A stretch of 58,766 bases of DNA from an uncultured bacterium (GCA_902763805.1 CACWTN010000011.1:1-58766), one strand, 5' to 3'; shown: positions 42,579-52,108, counted from the stretch's first letter. A program made the numbers and translations. The notes: generated by a model from the sequence alone, not told the origin.

Positions 42579-43913
42579 TTGTTTGAAAGATTTACGGAAA
42601 AAGCCATAAACGCAGTTTCTGAAAGCCAGCGTATTGCTGTTGAAATGTGCTGCAGCGAAGTTACACCCGAGCATTTGCTTCTTGCGCTTGTAAATGAAGC
42701 AAAAGGCGTTTCTTTAAAGCTGTTCAGAATGTATGGAATAACACCTGAACTGCTAATGGCTAAAGCAAAAAAATATTTAACATCTGACTCTAAAAGAAAA
42801 GAAAATATTCCGTTCAGCCATGCTTATAAAGAAATACTGAAGCACACGGTTGATTTGGCAGGAAAATCCGGTAATAACAACATACTTTTTGAACATTTAT
42901 TTCTGTCACTGATTTCCGACAAGAACTCAAATGTACAGAAAATCCTTAAAGAGTTTAATTTTGATAATTACTCATCTAAAGACATCCTGACAAAACTTGT
43001 TCAGAAAAAAATCAAACGTCTGGAACATCCTGAAACGGAAGAAGATAATATACACAGCGATTTTGAATCCATATACGAAGGCGAAGCTTTATCAGGAGTT
43101 TTTGACAGAGCAGTTTCAAAATTGTCCGCAAAAGGATACGAAATATTAGGAACGGAACAAATTATTGCATCTATTTTGGAATCAGACGACTCCGAACTTG
43201 TACAAACTGCTAACAAATACGGTTTGGATATAAATAATTTTGAGAGTAAACTTGCCGAACAGCAATCCCGTCAGGCAGAATATGAAGGTAAAAAAATCAT
43301 ATTTACTCCGAATGCATTTTTAATGATGAATACGGCATTTCAGACAGCAAAAGAACTCGGTTCTTCCGTTATAACTCCTGAGCATATTCTTCTAAGCTTG
43401 CTCAAAAACAAAAAAGGTGTAGCGTATGATGTTATAAAATCGCTCAGAATAAACGAACAAAAACTATCTGAAGAAATATTAAAACCGATTGAAAAGCAGA
43501 TGCCTGAAACACTTTCTATTATGAAGCTTGCGAAAGAAGAAGCAAGAAGAATCGGCAGAAATGTAGTAGGAACTGAAATGTTCCTCTTAGGCATTATTGC
43601 GGAAGGCACAAGTGTTGCATTCGATGTTCTTAACGAGCTGGAAATCACAATGAAGGATGCAAGACTTGTTGTAGAAAGTCTTGTCGGATATGGTGATGAG
43701 TATTTTGCAAAAGAAATAACTTTCACTCCGCGTGCTAAAAAAGTGTTAGAAAGAGCATGGCTTTCGGCAAAAAAAGCAGGAAAACAAAAAATTGAGGCAT
43801 CGGATTTGCTTCTTGCTATTTTAGATGAGCCGTCTTCGCTTGCAATGAAAGCTCTGAACCAGCTGGGTGCAGATGCGGTGGAAATTCGCCACGGAATAGA
43901 AAATGATAGATAG
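42579..43913 (+). CDS. Clp N-domain repeat protein without ATPase module
   Basis: A 444-residue protein, TTG start. It begins MFERFTEKAINAVSESQ, as ClpC does, and has six related ClpN-type half-repeats (near residues 4-50, 70-125, 165-215, 235-295, 305-365 and 375-440), i.e. about three N-domains. There are no Walker motifs. ClpC N-domains bind adaptors and substrates such as MecA or arginine-phosphorylated proteins; a stand-alone triple could act as an adaptor or competitor. It overlaps the tilS start by 11 bases. Confidence 0.8.
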   Translation: MFERFTEKAINAVSESQRIAVEMCCSEVTPEHLLLALVNEAKGVSLKLFRMYGITPELLMAKAKKYLTSDSKRKENIPFSHAYKEILKHTVDLAGKSGNNNILFEHLFLSLISDKNSNVQKILKEFNFDNYSSKDILTKLVQKKIKRLEHPETEEDNIHSDFESIYEGEALSGVFDRAVSKLSAKGYEILGTEQIIASILESDDSELVQTANKYGLDINNFESKLAEQQSRQAEYEGKKIIFTPNAFLMMNTAFQTAKELGSSVITPEHILLSLLKNKKGVAYDVIKSLRINEQKLSEEILKPIEKQMPETLSIMKLAKEEARRIGRNVVGTEMFLLGIIAEGTSVAFDVLNELEITMKDARLVVESLVGYGDEYFAKEITFTPRAKKVLERAWLSAKKAGKQKIEASDLLLAILDEPSSLAMKALNQLGADAVEIRHGIENDR

Positions 43914-45255
43914 AATTGCTAAATTTTTAAAAGATTATAATTTACAGGATAAAACGATAATTGTCGGATTTTCCGGCGGTTATGATTCAATGTGCCTTTT
44001 GGATATCTTATCAAAAATAAAAGATCTCCCCGAATTTTTTGAAATGGAAATTGTTGCGGCTCATTTCAACCATAACTGGCGCGGAGAAGAATCCTTACGT
44101 GAGCAGGAGGTATGCAGGCTCTTTGCATCGTCAAGAGGAATAGAATTTTATACAAAAAATGCTCCCGCAACTCTCAGAAAAACAGAAAATGACGCAAGAA
44201 TAGCAAGATATGAGTTTTTTGAAGAAGCATACGAAGAATATGATGCTGATGCTGTTTTTACTGCGCATAATAAAGACGATAATGCAGAAACAGTATTATA
44301 CAGAGTTATAAAAGGAACGGGGCTTATCGGACTAAGAGGTATCTCAGAAAAAAGAAAATATTTTTACAGACCCCTTCTTAAAACATACAGGAGTGAGATT
44401 TTAGAATACTGCAAAAAAAATAATTTAACTCCGAATGAAGATTCTTCAAACCAAAATACGGTTTATCAGAGAAATTTTTTAAGACTTAACGTTATTCCGA
44501 CTTTGGAAAAAATTAATCCTGAAGTTAAAGATGCTCTGAATATACTTGCTGATAACGCAACAAATGACAACCTTATTATAGAAGAATACCTTGCTGCTAT
44601 ACGACCAAAAGTAATAGATATAGATAAAATCATAGTAAGCGAATACAAAAAACTATCACAGCCGGTCAAAAAACGTATTGTATACGAATATATCCAAATT
44701 CTCGGACTTGATTATGATTCAAAAAAAGTTAACGAGGTTTTTGATTTTATAGAGGCAAATATTGACAAGCGCAACGGTTCTACTCTTTCGCTTGCATCAG
44801 CAATGTGGCTCTATACGGACAACAAAATTATAGAAACTATTCCGCATAAAAAGCAGGTGCTTTCAGATAAAATTCCGCCGATAGAGATTAAAAAAGAAGG
44901 CACATACAAGTTCGGAAGCTGTAATTTTACAATCAAAAAATATGACGAAGGGAAATTATTTATTTTTCCTGAATCAACAGCTAACTTTGCATACATAGAT
45001 TTGTCAAATGTAGGATTTCCGCTGATACTCCGAACAAGAAAAGACGGCGATATTATCACACCGTTCGGAATGAAGGGTTCAATGAAGCTTAAAAAATATA
45101 TGAACAGCAAAGGTGTTTCAAAACACCGCAGAGATGATATACCGCTTCTGTGCAGTGAAAAAGAGGTTCTTTGGGTAACAGGTGTGGGACTTAACGATAA
45201 AATCGGGGTTAAAATCAGACCAAGTCACGTAATTGAAGTAGAAGGAACAGATTAA
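43903..45255 (+). CDS. tilS: tRNA(Ile)-lysidine synthase
   Basis: A 450-residue PP-loop enzyme: SGGYDS (24-29) binds ATP, and HNKDDNAETVLYR and GLIGLRGI form the conserved active-site segments. The C-terminal domain ends with KKYMNSKGVSKHRRD. It converts C34 of the CAU anticodon to lysidine, so that the tRNA reads AUA as isoleucine. The gene order tilS-hpt is common in bacteria. Confidence 0.95.
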   Translation: MIDRIAKFLKDYNLQDKTIIVGFSGGYDSMCLLDILSKIKDLPEFFEMEIVAAHFNHNWRGEESLREQEVCRLFASSRGIEFYTKNAPATLRKTENDARIARYEFFEEAYEEYDADAVFTAHNKDDNAETVLYRVIKGTGLIGLRGISEKRKYFYRPLLKTYRSEILEYCKKNNLTPNEDSSNQNTVYQRNFLRLNVIPTLEKINPEVKDALNILADNATNDNLIIEEYLAAIRPKVIDIDKIIVSEYKKLSQPVKKRIVYEYIQILGLDYDSKKVNEVFDFIEANIDKRNGSTLSLASAMWLYTDNKIIETIPHKKQVLSDKIPPIEIKKEGTYKFGSCNFTIKKYDEGKLFIFPESTANFAYIDLSNVGFPLILRTRKDGDIITPFGMKGSMKLKKYMNSKGVSKHRRDDIPLLCSEKEVLWVTGVGLNDKIGVKIRPSHVIEVEGTD

Positions 45256-45256
45256 T

Positions 45257-45784
45257 ATGATTGAAAGTAATATTAAAGAATTAATCAGCGAACAGGAAAT
45301 TCAGCTTCAGATAAATAAACTTGCCGATAAGTTTAACGAAATGTACGGTAAAGAAGAAGTTTACATGATATGCGTTCTCAAAGGCTCGGTTATGTTTATG
45401 GTTGATTTGGCAAAACGTTTAAAAATGCCGGTTAAAATGGAATTTATAAGACTGTCGAGTTACGGCTCAGGTACAACAACCAGCGGGAATGTATGTGCAG
45501 TAGATTTTTCACTGCCGGATTTGAACGGCAAAAATGTTTTGGTTGTAGAAGATATTATCGATACGGGACTTACCGCAAGATATCTGGTTGATACGCTTAA
45601 ACAAAAGTATCAGTTTAAAGATTTTAAATTTTGTGCGCTTCTTAATAAAAAAGCAAGACGTAAAACCGAAATCGAAGCCGACTTATACGGTTTTGAAGTT
45701 GAGGACAGGTATTTGGTAGGATACGGAATGGACATTGACGGATGCTTCCGCAATTTGCCATATATCGGATATATTGAAGAATAA
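45257..45784 (+). CDS. hpt: Hypoxanthine phosphoribosyltransferase
   Basis: A 175-residue type I phosphoribosyltransferase with the PRPP loop VLVVEDIIDTGLTA (about 95-108) and the flexible loop around LSSYGSGT. It salvages hypoxanthine or guanine to the nucleotide. It starts one base after the tilS stop. Confidence 0.93.
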   Translation: MIESNIKELISEQEIQLQINKLADKFNEMYGKEEVYMICVLKGSVMFMVDLAKRLKMPVKMEFIRLSSYGSGTTTSGNVCAVDFSLPDLNGKNVLVVEDIIDTGLTARYLVDTLKQKYQFKDFKFCALLNKKARRKTEIEADLYGFEVEDRYLVGYGMDIDGCFRNLPYIGYIEE

Positions 45785-45853
45785 TAATCAAAGGTATTTC
45801 CCTGCACCTCTCCGATAAGCGGCAAGGGAACAAACAAAAAAAAAGGAGTAAAA

Positions 45854-47056
45854 ATGTACGATATAAGAAAAATAAATGATGATGTAATATATTTGGGTTG
45901 TTCAGACAGAAGACTTGCACTGTTTGAAAGTGCATATCCGATTCCGAACGGTATTTCTTACAACTCATATCTGGTTCTTGATGAAAAAACAGTTTTGATG
46001 GATACGGTTGATAAAGCCTGCTCCGGACAATTTTTCCAAAACCTTGAAGCAGCTTTAGACGGAAGAAATCTGGATTTTCTGGTTGTACATCACATGGAAC
46101 CTGACCACTGCGCATTGTTGGAAGACGTCATCTCTGTTTATCCTGAGGTTAAAATTGTTACTACCGCAAAATCAGTAGCTCTTATTAAACAATTCTTCGA
46201 CTTTGATATAGATTCAAGGGTTATGGTCGTAAAAGAAGGTGATACGCTAAATACAGGCAGACACGAATTTGTATTTACCATGGCTCCTATGGTACACTGG
46301 CCAGAAGTTATGGTAAGTTATGATAAAACCGATAAAACAGTGTACTCGGCTGATGCATTCGGTTCTTTCGGAGCAATAAACGGAAATCTTTTTGATACGG
46401 AAGTTGATTTTGAAAAAGATTACCTTGATGAAGCAAGAAGATATTATACAAACATTGTCGGTAAATACGGACCCCAGGTTCAAATGTTACTTAAAAAGCT
46501 GGGTGCACTTGAAGTCAAAGCCATTTGCCCGCTTCACGGTCTGATTATCAAAGAAAATATTTCAAAATTTATTGAAAAATACGACAAATGGTCAAGATAC
46601 GAAGCTGAGGAAAAATCCGTTCTTATAGCTTATTCTTCAGTGTACGGAGGAACGGAAAATGCGGTTAATATATTGGCAGGCAAGCTTGCAGACAGAGGCG
46701 TTAAGGGAATAAAAATGTATGACGTATCTCATACCCATTCTTCCTACGTTCTTTCGGATGCGTTTAAGTATTCTCATATCGTTTTTGCAACAACTACGTA
46801 CAACAACGGTATCTTTGAAACAATGGAGCATTTGCTGCATAACATTGCCGCTCATAATCTTCAGAACCGCAAAGTTGTTCTTATCCAAAACGGTTCTTGG
46901 GCGCCAACCTGCGGAGGTGCTATGAAAACCATATTAGAAGGTCTTAAAGGTACGGAAATAACAGATGAATCAGTTTGTATCAAATCTGCTCTTAAAGAAG
47001 AACAGCTCTCAGAGCTTGATACATTGGCAGACAAAATTATCAGCAGTTTAAATTAG
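45854..47056 (+). CDS. Flavodiiron protein (oxygen or NO reductase)
   Basis: A 400-residue two-domain enzyme: a metallo-beta-lactamase-like domain with HHMEPDH (His80, Glu82, Asp84 and His85), then His146-type later ligands and a C-terminal flavodoxin domain (about 254-400, beginning [15 protein letters not shown]). It reduces O2 to water (or NO to N2O) using electrons from rubredoxin, which is encoded next. This protects anaerobes. Class A by size; no extra domains. Confidence 0.95.
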   Translation: MYDIRKINDDVIYLGCSDRRLALFESAYPIPNGISYNSYLVLDEKTVLMDTVDKACSGQFFQNLEAALDGRNLDFLVVHHMEPDHCALLEDVISVYPEVKIVTTAKSVALIKQFFDFDIDSRVMVVKEGDTLNTGRHEFVFTMAPMVHWPEVMVSYDKTDKTVYSADAFGSFGAINGNLFDTEVDFEKDYLDEARRYYTNIVGKYGPQVQMLLKKLGALEVKAICPLHGLIIKENISKFIEKYDKWSRYEAEEKSVLIAYSSVYGGTENAVNILAGKLADRGVKGIKMYDVSHTHSSYVLSDAFKYSHIVFATTTYNNGIFETMEHLLHNIAAHNLQNRKVVLIQNGSWAPTCGGAMKTILEGLKGTEITDESVCIKSALKEEQLSELDTLADKIISSLN

Positions 47057-47099
47057 TGCAGACCGGATTAAATCCGGCAATAACAAAAGGAGAAATATT

Positions 47100-47258
47100 A
47101 TGCAAAAGTATGTATGTTCAGTGTGTGGTTACGTTTATGATCCTGCAGTCGGTGACCCTGATAACGGTATTCCGGCAGGTACAGCATTCGAAGATTTGCC
47201 TGATGATTGGGCTTGTCCGCTTTGCGCTGTAGGTAAAGACATGTTTAATGAACAATAG
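47100..47258 (+). CDS. Rubredoxin
   Basis: A 52-residue protein with two CxxC pairs: Cys6-Cys9 (CSVCG) and Cys39-Cys42 (CPLC), which hold a single iron; the central [20 protein letters not shown] is typical. It passes electrons to the flavodiiron protein encoded 43 bases upstream. An AAAGGAG ribosome site precedes the ATG. It ends just before a terminator. Confidence 0.96.
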   Translation: MQKYVCSVCGYVYDPAVGDPDNGIPAGTAFEDLPDDWACPLCAVGKDMFNEQ

Positions 47259-47280
47259 GGGTAAATATACCTTTAAAAAA

Positions 47281-47316
47281 AACAGGCGCAGATGTACACA
47301 TCTGCGCCTGTTTTTT
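47281..47316 (+). terminator. Terminator after rubredoxin
   Basis: A 15-base stem (47281-47295 with 47298-47312), two-base loop and T run. Confidence 0.93.
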
Positions 47317-47444
47317 ATCCAATACATTTACCCTTGGTATTTACCCCCTTAACATTATGAAATATAAAGACTTTATGTTATAATGCAAATGTCCCTGTAA
47401 ACAAGAAATATAAAATAAAACCAAATCTCATACAAATTGATTAT

Positions 47445-47472
47445 TGGTTAAATAATATGAATAATGTATAAT
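47445..47472 (+). promoter_or_regulatory. Promoter of clpP
   Basis: TTGGTT (47445-47450), a 16-base spacer and TATAAT (47467-47472), 43 bases before the clpP start. A second, extended -10 (TGTTATAAT, box at 47379-47384) lies upstream and could give a longer leader. Confidence 0.55.
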
Positions 47473-47515
47473 GTAGCTAAAGGATTACGTTTAAAAATAT
47501 GAAAGGAAAATAAAG

Positions 47516-48106
47516 ATGAGCTTTGCAAGTTATGTACCTACAGTCATTGAGCAATCTTCAAGAGGCGAAAGAGCTTTTGATATTTTTTCAAGACTGTTAA
47601 GAGAAAGAATTATATTTTTGGGAACTGCAATTGATGATATGGTTGCAAATTTAATCGTTGCACAAATGTTATTGTTAGACAGTGAAAACCCTGAAAAAGA
47701 TATTATGCTTTATATCAACTCACCCGGAGGAAGCGTAACTGCAGGCTTGGCAATATATGACACAATGCAGCACATCAGAGCTGACGTTCAGACTATTTGT
47801 TTAGGTCAGGCTGCATCTATGGGCGCGTTTTTACTTTGCTCAGGCACAAAAGGCAAGAGAATGGCTCTTCCTCATTCAAGAGTTCTTATCCACCAGCCTT
47901 TAGGCGGAGCTCAGGGGCAGGCAACTGACATTGAAATTCAGGCTCAAGAAATTTTGAGAATTAAAAAGACATTAAACGAAATAATGGCTTCAAACACAGG
48001 TCAATCTATTAAGAAAATTGAAAAAGATACAGACCGTGACTATATCATGACACCGCAGGAAGCACTTGAATACGGTATGATTGATAAAGTTATTACAAAA
48101 GAATAG
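47516..48106 (+). CDS. clpP: ATP-dependent Clp protease proteolytic subunit
   Basis: A 196-residue serine protease; nucleophile Ser101 in GQAASMGAF, catalytic His126 in LIHQPLG and an Asp near 175. It forms the 14-subunit chamber that degrades proteins unfolded by ClpX or ClpC. Shine-Dalgarno AAAGGAAA. clpX follows after two hairpins. Confidence 0.97.
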   Translation: MSFASYVPTVIEQSSRGERAFDIFSRLLRERIIFLGTAIDDMVANLIVAQMLLLDSENPEKDIMLYINSPGGSVTAGLAIYDTMQHIRADVQTICLGQAASMGAFLLCSGTKGKRMALPHSRVLIHQPLGGAQGQATDIEIQAQEILRIKKTLNEIMASNTGQSIKKIEKDTDRDYIMTPQEALEYGMIDKVITKE

Positions 48107-48155
48107 GTGTAATACTTAATTAGATTACACCTGCTAAATCCCCGTAAAGGGGATT
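48105..48155 (+). other. Twin hairpins between clpP and clpX
   Basis: Stem 1 is AGGTGTAAT (48105-48113) with ATTACACCT (48124-48132). Stem 2 is AATCCCC (48137-48143) with GGGGATT (48149-48155). Neither is followed by a T run. They probably tune the ClpP to ClpX ratio through processing or attenuation. Confidence 0.6.
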
Positions 48156-48172
48156 AAATCAGAGGAGGCACT

Positions 48173-49516
48173 ATGCCGGGAAACGACAGACTAAAATGTT
48201 CATTTTGCGGAAAAACACAGGATCAGGTAAAAAAACTTATTGCAGGTCCTGATGTATACATCTGCGATGAATGCGTCGAACTTTGTAACGAAATTCTTGA
48301 TGAAGAATTTTTTGAACAAAAAGACAAAGATAAAGACAAAGACGGAAAAGAAACAGACAAGAAAAAAGACGATATAGAAGATAAACCAATTCCGAAACCG
48401 CATGAGATTAAAGCATACCTTGACCAGCACATTGTCGGTCAGGACGATGCAAAGAAGGTTTTATCGGTTGCGGTTTATAACCACTATAAACGTCTTAAAC
48501 ATAATGTAAACAGCGGTAAGGACGATGTCGAAATACAGAAATCAAACATTCTGCTTGTAGGTCCTACAGGTTCAGGTAAAACGCTTTTGGCTCAGACATT
48601 GGCTAAAATGCTTGATGTACCGTTTGCGGTTGCTGATGCAACAACACTTACCGAAGCAGGTTATGTAGGTGATGATGTTGAAAACATCCTTCTGCGCTTG
48701 TATCAGAACGCTGATTACGATGCTAAGAAAGCCGAAAAAGGTATTATTTATATTGATGAAATCGATAAGATTGCAAGAAAATCCGAGAATACTTCAATTA
48801 CCCGTGACGTTTCGGGCGAAGGTGTTCAGCAGGCACTTCTGAAACTTATCGAAGGAACTTTGTCTAACGTTCCTCCTCAGGGTGGAAGAAAACACCCGCA
48901 ACAGGAAGTTATTCAGATAGATACAAAGAATATTCTGTTTATCGTTGGCGGTGCGTTTGTTGATTTGGATAAAATCATTGAACACCGTGTTAAAGACGGC
49001 AACTCAATAGGTTTTGGCAACGTTGCACAAACTCAGGCAGAAAAAGAACAGGCATCTTCTAAACTGCTTAAGAAACTTCAGCCGGAAGACCTTTTGAAGT
49101 TCGGTTTAATTCCTGAATTTATCGGTCGTGTTCCTGTGTTTGCAGTTCTTGATGCATTAGACGAAGATACATTAAAGATGATTTTGACTGAACCAAAGAA
49201 CGCAGTTCTTAAACAGTACAAGAAACTTCTTGAAATGGATGACGTTGAGCTTGATTTTGAGCCGGAAGCAGTTGATTTAATTGCGAAAAAAGCGATTAAA
49301 CGTAAAACAGGCGCAAGAGCTTTGCGCTCAATCGTTGAAGAACTGATGCTTGATGTTATGTATGATATACCGTCAAAACACGATATTAAGAAATTTACTA
49401 TAACAAAAGAAATGGTAGAAGCTCAGGATAAAAAAGATGAAGACGGAGAAAAACCGGCAGAGCATGATGCCGAGCTGATTCAGCTTCCGAATAATAAATC
49501 AAAAGAGAGTGCATAA
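48173..49516 (+). CDS. clpX: ATP-dependent Clp protease ATP-binding subunit ClpX
   Basis: A 447-residue AAA+ unfoldase: zinc-binding domain with Cys9, Cys12, Cys31 and Cys34, Walker A GPTGSGKT (130-137), Walker [10 protein letters not shown], and the IGF-type loop near [11 protein letters not shown] Lys/Asp-rich linker (about 50-70) is longer and more charged than usual. ClpX recognises tmRNA-tagged proteins, and the tmRNA gene lies immediately downstream. Confidence 0.97.
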   Translation: MPGNDRLKCSFCGKTQDQVKKLIAGPDVYICDECVELCNEILDEEFFEQKDKDKDKDGKETDKKKDDIEDKPIPKPHEIKAYLDQHIVGQDDAKKVLSVAVYNHYKRLKHNVNSGKDDVEIQKSNILLVGPTGSGKTLLAQTLAKMLDVPFAVADATTLTEAGYVGDDVENILLRLYQNADYDAKKAEKGIIYIDEIDKIARKSENTSITRDVSGEGVQQALLKLIEGTLSNVPPQGGRKHPQQEVIQIDTKNILFIVGGAFVDLDKIIEHRVKDGNSIGFGNVAQTQAEKEQASSKLLKKLQPEDLLKFGLIPEFIGRVPVFAVLDALDEDTLKMILTEPKNAVLKQYKKLLEMDDVELDFEPEAVDLIAKKAIKRKTGARALRSIVEELMLDVMYDIPSKHDIKKFTITKEMVEAQDKKDEDGEKPAEHDAELIQLPNNKSKESA

Positions 49517-49534
49517 TAAAAATTTATAAACTTT

Positions 49535-49565
49535 AAGGCGCCGCTTGAAAAACAAGCGGCGCCTT
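49535..49565 (+). terminator. Terminator of clpX overlapping the ssrA promoter
   Basis: A 13-base GC-rich stem (49535-49547 with 49553-49565) with an A5 loop. Its loop and right arm carry the -35 TTGAAA of the next promoter. Confidence 0.8.
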
Positions 49566-49573
49566 GTTATACT
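49545..49573 (+). promoter_or_regulatory. Promoter for ssrA embedded in the clpX terminator
   Basis: TTGAAA (49545-49550), a 17-base spacer and TATACT (49568-49573) preceded by an extended-10 TG. The predicted start near 49580 lies upstream of the extra tmRNA-like 5' end at 49612. Confidence 0.55.
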
Positions 49574-49611
49574 GATAGTACGCACTTTGACAGAGAACGA
49601 TAAAGTTATAT

Positions 49612-49766
49612 GGGGATGCACCGGTTTTGACGCCGTGCGGCGAGCACAAGAGGCAAGCCGAAGAAGCGGAAGCTTCTGAGGTGGAGTCGAGGAAACAGAG
49701 TCGGCTTTGTGAAGGCAAAGACGAGCAGGTTTCCGAGCGGAGCCGTCTGCTCGCAAGAACTATCAT
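49612..49766 (+). ncRNA. Structured leader with a second copy of the tmRNA 5' end
   Basis: The first 26 bases match the start of tmRNA at 49767 in 22 positions, with the acceptor-strand GGGGATG and the CGGTTTTGACG identical. The following ~125 bases are visibly GC-richer than neighbours and fold into several hairpins (GAAGC/GCTTC, CTTTG/CAAAG, GAGCAG/CTGCTC, CGTGC/GCAC). There is no open frame with a ribosome site. It may be a precursor leader, an alternative 5' half or a relic of duplication. Confidence 0.55.
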
Positions 49767-50164
49767 GGGGATGCCACGGTTTTGACGTTGTGATTGGTAT
49801 ATCCGGATTGCGAGTCCGAGAGCTGTTCTCGGTTATCAACGGGCAAACTAAATTAAACGACAATAACGTTGTTTCTATGGCTGATTACAGAGCACAAAGA
49901 CTCGCTGCTTAATTAAGCAGTTCAGCCCGTTCATCCTGACCAGCTTGCCGTCAGGAATTGAGCGACCGTATGCAAGACGCAGTACGCAAATGATGGTATG
50001 CGTATCAAGTTAACCATTGGAGGTTAGACTTCCGTTAAAAAGTCTTTGACTTCGGTCAGGTTTAGTAACTTTCCTTACGAATGTCGAGATAATAAGTTAC
50101 TACACTCGTAGACATCAGTTTGTATCCGCATCGGACGCGGGTTCGACTCCCGCCATCTCCACCA
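49767..50164 (+). ncRNA. ssrA: Transfer-messenger RNA (tmRNA)
   Basis: The 398-base molecule starts GGGGATG and ends CATCTCCACCA. The seven-pair acceptor stem has a G-U at the third pair, the alanine identity element, and the 3' CCA is encoded. The TpsiC arm GCGGGTTCGACTCCCGC precedes it. A TGCGAGT/ACTCGTA pairing can form helix P2 between the two ends. The tag reading frame ends with NVVSMADYRAQRLAA and TAA at about 49910-49912, with the LAA terminus that ClpXP recognises. It releases stalled ribosomes. One-piece form. Confidence 0.92.
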
Positions 50165-50225
50165 AAGAAGGGGTATAAGCCCTTTCTTTGGTGGAGATAA
50201 GAAGACAAAAGAAACCTTTCAGGTT
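50157..50225 (+). repeat. Left direct repeat of the defence island (tmRNA 3' end and terminator)
   Basis: 69 bases matching 57427-57495 with one mismatch. It starts in the last bases of tmRNA and includes the hairpin CTCCACCAAAGAAGGG / CCCTTTCTTTGGTGGAG, which would also be the tmRNA terminator. Confidence 0.85.
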
Positions 50226-50461
50226 CGAGCGAGGAGCGAGCAGAGGATGGAGTGCTTTTGCTTGAAGTGCGAATAGCACAGTACCTTTTAATAGGACATT
50301 TGGTCGGAAGGGGTAAATATTTTTAATCGGCATAAGCACAGAGTTAGTAAGCTTTAGCGATTTTATGAGGTCGGACGTTGCGTGACTGAATAGTCCAGAA
50401 AGTCTGATTTTGGTAACAAAAATGTCCGCAAATTTGCAATTTTTGTCCAATAATTGCACTA
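50226..50461. other. Gap between tmRNA and the island genes, no gene seen
   Basis: No convincing open frame with a ribosome site. An antisense frame here that reads into the tmRNA end is spurious. Confidence 0.5.
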
Positions 50462-50500
50462 AAAAGTTATTGTTGGGCAGGTATGCCCAACCTACAAGCT
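50462..50500 (+). repeat. Palindromic GTTGGGCA repeat, copy 1
   Basis: 39 bases matching 57687-57725 with one mismatch. The core TGTTGGGCAGGTATGCCCAACC is a hairpin (GTTGGGCA with TGCCCAAC). Confidence 0.8.
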
Positions 50501-50536
50501 ACAATATTGAACTTGATAATATAAGAGGGTTTGAAG

Positions 50537-50764
50537 ATGATTTTGAAAAATAAAAGAACAAAAGAGCGCATCCAACTATCATACACAGAATTTCAATCCC
50601 GCTTTGCAAAAGAAATCAAGATGGCACTTGAAAGTTTTATTCAAACAGATAATAACAAACCATATTTTAAATACAACAAAAATCCGGAATCAAATTTTTA
50701 TTTCGACCTGCAATGGAATTTTAACCATTTTAGAAATTCCGATTGGTATATTGAACAATTATAG
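50537..50764 (+). CDS. Small protein of unknown function
   Basis: A 75-residue, basic protein. The ATG at 50537 was chosen because AGAGGG lies at proper distance; an in-frame TTG at 50531 is too close to it. The C-terminal half, with YFKYNKNPESNFYFDLQWNFN, is repeated as an orphan fragment at 51935-52036, on the other side of the next gene. No family recognised. Confidence 0.55.
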   Translation: MILKNKRTKERIQLSYTEFQSRFAKEIKMALESFIQTDNNKPYFKYNKNPESNFYFDLQWNFNHFRNSDWYIEQL

Positions 50765-50866
50765 AAATGCACTTACTTATTAATTTAATGTCTAATATCA
50801 TAAATTAACTTTATTTTTATTATAGAATATTTGATAATACAATTTAAGAAACAGGAGATATAGAAA

Positions 50867-51877
50867 ATGCAAGAACAATTTTGTAATAATACAGTTATAT
50901 TTTGGGAATCTATAAAAAATCCTGCTATTGTTGCAGCTTTAATTTCTGCAATAGTAACGGGTGCTATTAACCTTCGTAATGGTAAAATTGCACAATTATC
51001 AACTTTGTATAATCATAAATACGAATTTTGGTTGGATTTCAGTAAAAAATTTTTTAGGATAAAACCATTTCTTGAACATATGATAAATCCTATTAACTAT
51101 TTAATGGGTGTTATTACTTTTCAAGATGAACATGCAATTATACAAAATTTCAGAGAATGGCTGAATAAATGGAAAGATTTTTACAATATCGTAGTAGAAA
51201 ATGAAAAAATTTATATGGAACCAGAAGAAATTGATGCATTAATGTTAAATAGTTTTTTCACTGCATTCGAAAATAATCTGAATAATCTTGATATAAAGAA
51301 AAATTTGGGTAATGGTAATACATTCACTATATCCCAAGAAAGTATAAATAATATTTTAACAGAAGCAAAAGAAATATTTGAAAACTACTTAAGGCAAGAA
51401 ACAAGATTATTTTTTCAATATTTGAATGTTTTAAATAAACACTCGAAGAAAGATAGAAAAAAGTATAAAAATATTCAAAAAAATCTTAGTTATGATGAAA
51501 TGAAGTCCATAGTTAATGAACTATCAAATAAAGCTTTTTTAGAACTTATAAAGATTAATTTAGCAGATACTACAGAAAAAATTGAAAAAATTGCATCAAT
51601 AGAACCAATGCACAAAAAAATATTTTTCAAAATAAAAAAATGGTGGAGAAAGCATAAACCAAACGATTTTAAAAAATGGATCAATGTACCTCACAATAAG
51701 CAAGCACATATACGCAAACCTTTTAAAATATCTCTCATAATCTGCCTATTATTACTTGTTGCAACTTGGCTTTGGTTTTTATCAGGAAATTTATATAACT
51801 TTTTAACTCATATATTAGTCATTATTATAATGATTTTGTTACAATATTTGTTTAATCTTACATTGATTGACAAATAA
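50867..51877 (+). CDS. Membrane protein of unknown function, possible defence component
   Basis: A 336-residue protein with an N-terminal helix (about 18-36), a long cytoplasmic-type helical region (40-270) rich in Lys, Asn and Phe, and two C-terminal membrane helices (about 286-303 and 309-330). A basic patch (KKWWRKHKPNDFKKW) precedes the last helices. It is AT-rich in codon use. It stands alone between two copies of the 50537 gene's 3' end. Similar two-helix C-termini occur in abortive-infection effectors, but there is no motif to prove it. Confidence 0.65.
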   Translation: MQEQFCNNTVIFWESIKNPAIVAALISAIVTGAINLRNGKIAQLSTLYNHKYEFWLDFSKKFFRIKPFLEHMINPINYLMGVITFQDEHAIIQNFREWLNKWKDFYNIVVENEKIYMEPEEIDALMLNSFFTAFENNLNNLDIKKNLGNGNTFTISQESINNILTEAKEIFENYLRQETRLFFQYLNVLNKHSKKDRKKYKNIQKNLSYDEMKSIVNELSNKAFLELIKINLADTTEKIEKIASIEPMHKKIFFKIKKWWRKHKPNDFKKWINVPHNKQAHIRKPFKISLIICLLLLVATWLWFLSGNLYNFLTHILVIIIMILLQYLFNLTLIDK

Positions 51878-51934
51878 GTTTTACAAAATTGTAAGATATA
51901 TTTGTAAATAATTGAATATTAGAACATTAAATCT

Positions 51935-52036
51935 TATTTCAAATACAATAAAAATCCGGAATCAAATTTTTATTTCGAGCTGCAATGGAATTTTAACAAC
52001 TTTGGTATGTCAAACTGGTTTATAGAAAAACTCTAA
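51935..52036 (+). pseudogene. 3' fragment duplicated from the 50537 gene
   Basis: An open stretch of 33 codons plus stop beginning YFKYNKNPESNFYFELQ that closely copies the end of the gene at 50537 and has no start codon. It shows that a tandem copy was truncated. Confidence 0.75.
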
Positions 52037-52108
52037 TTTCGTTTAATAGATATATTTGCTTAATATTATTTAAAATTAACCATTAAAACACTTTAAAAAT
52101 CATTTAAT

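Noticed and set aside
49533..49766. Open frames antisense to the tmRNA leader that look like proteins
   Set aside because: They lie on structured RNA sequence, lack ribosome sites and show no protein-like composition.
50115..50459. Antisense frame ending MAGVEPASDADTN
   Set aside because: That ending is a known kind of spurious translation across tRNA-like or tmRNA 3' ends.
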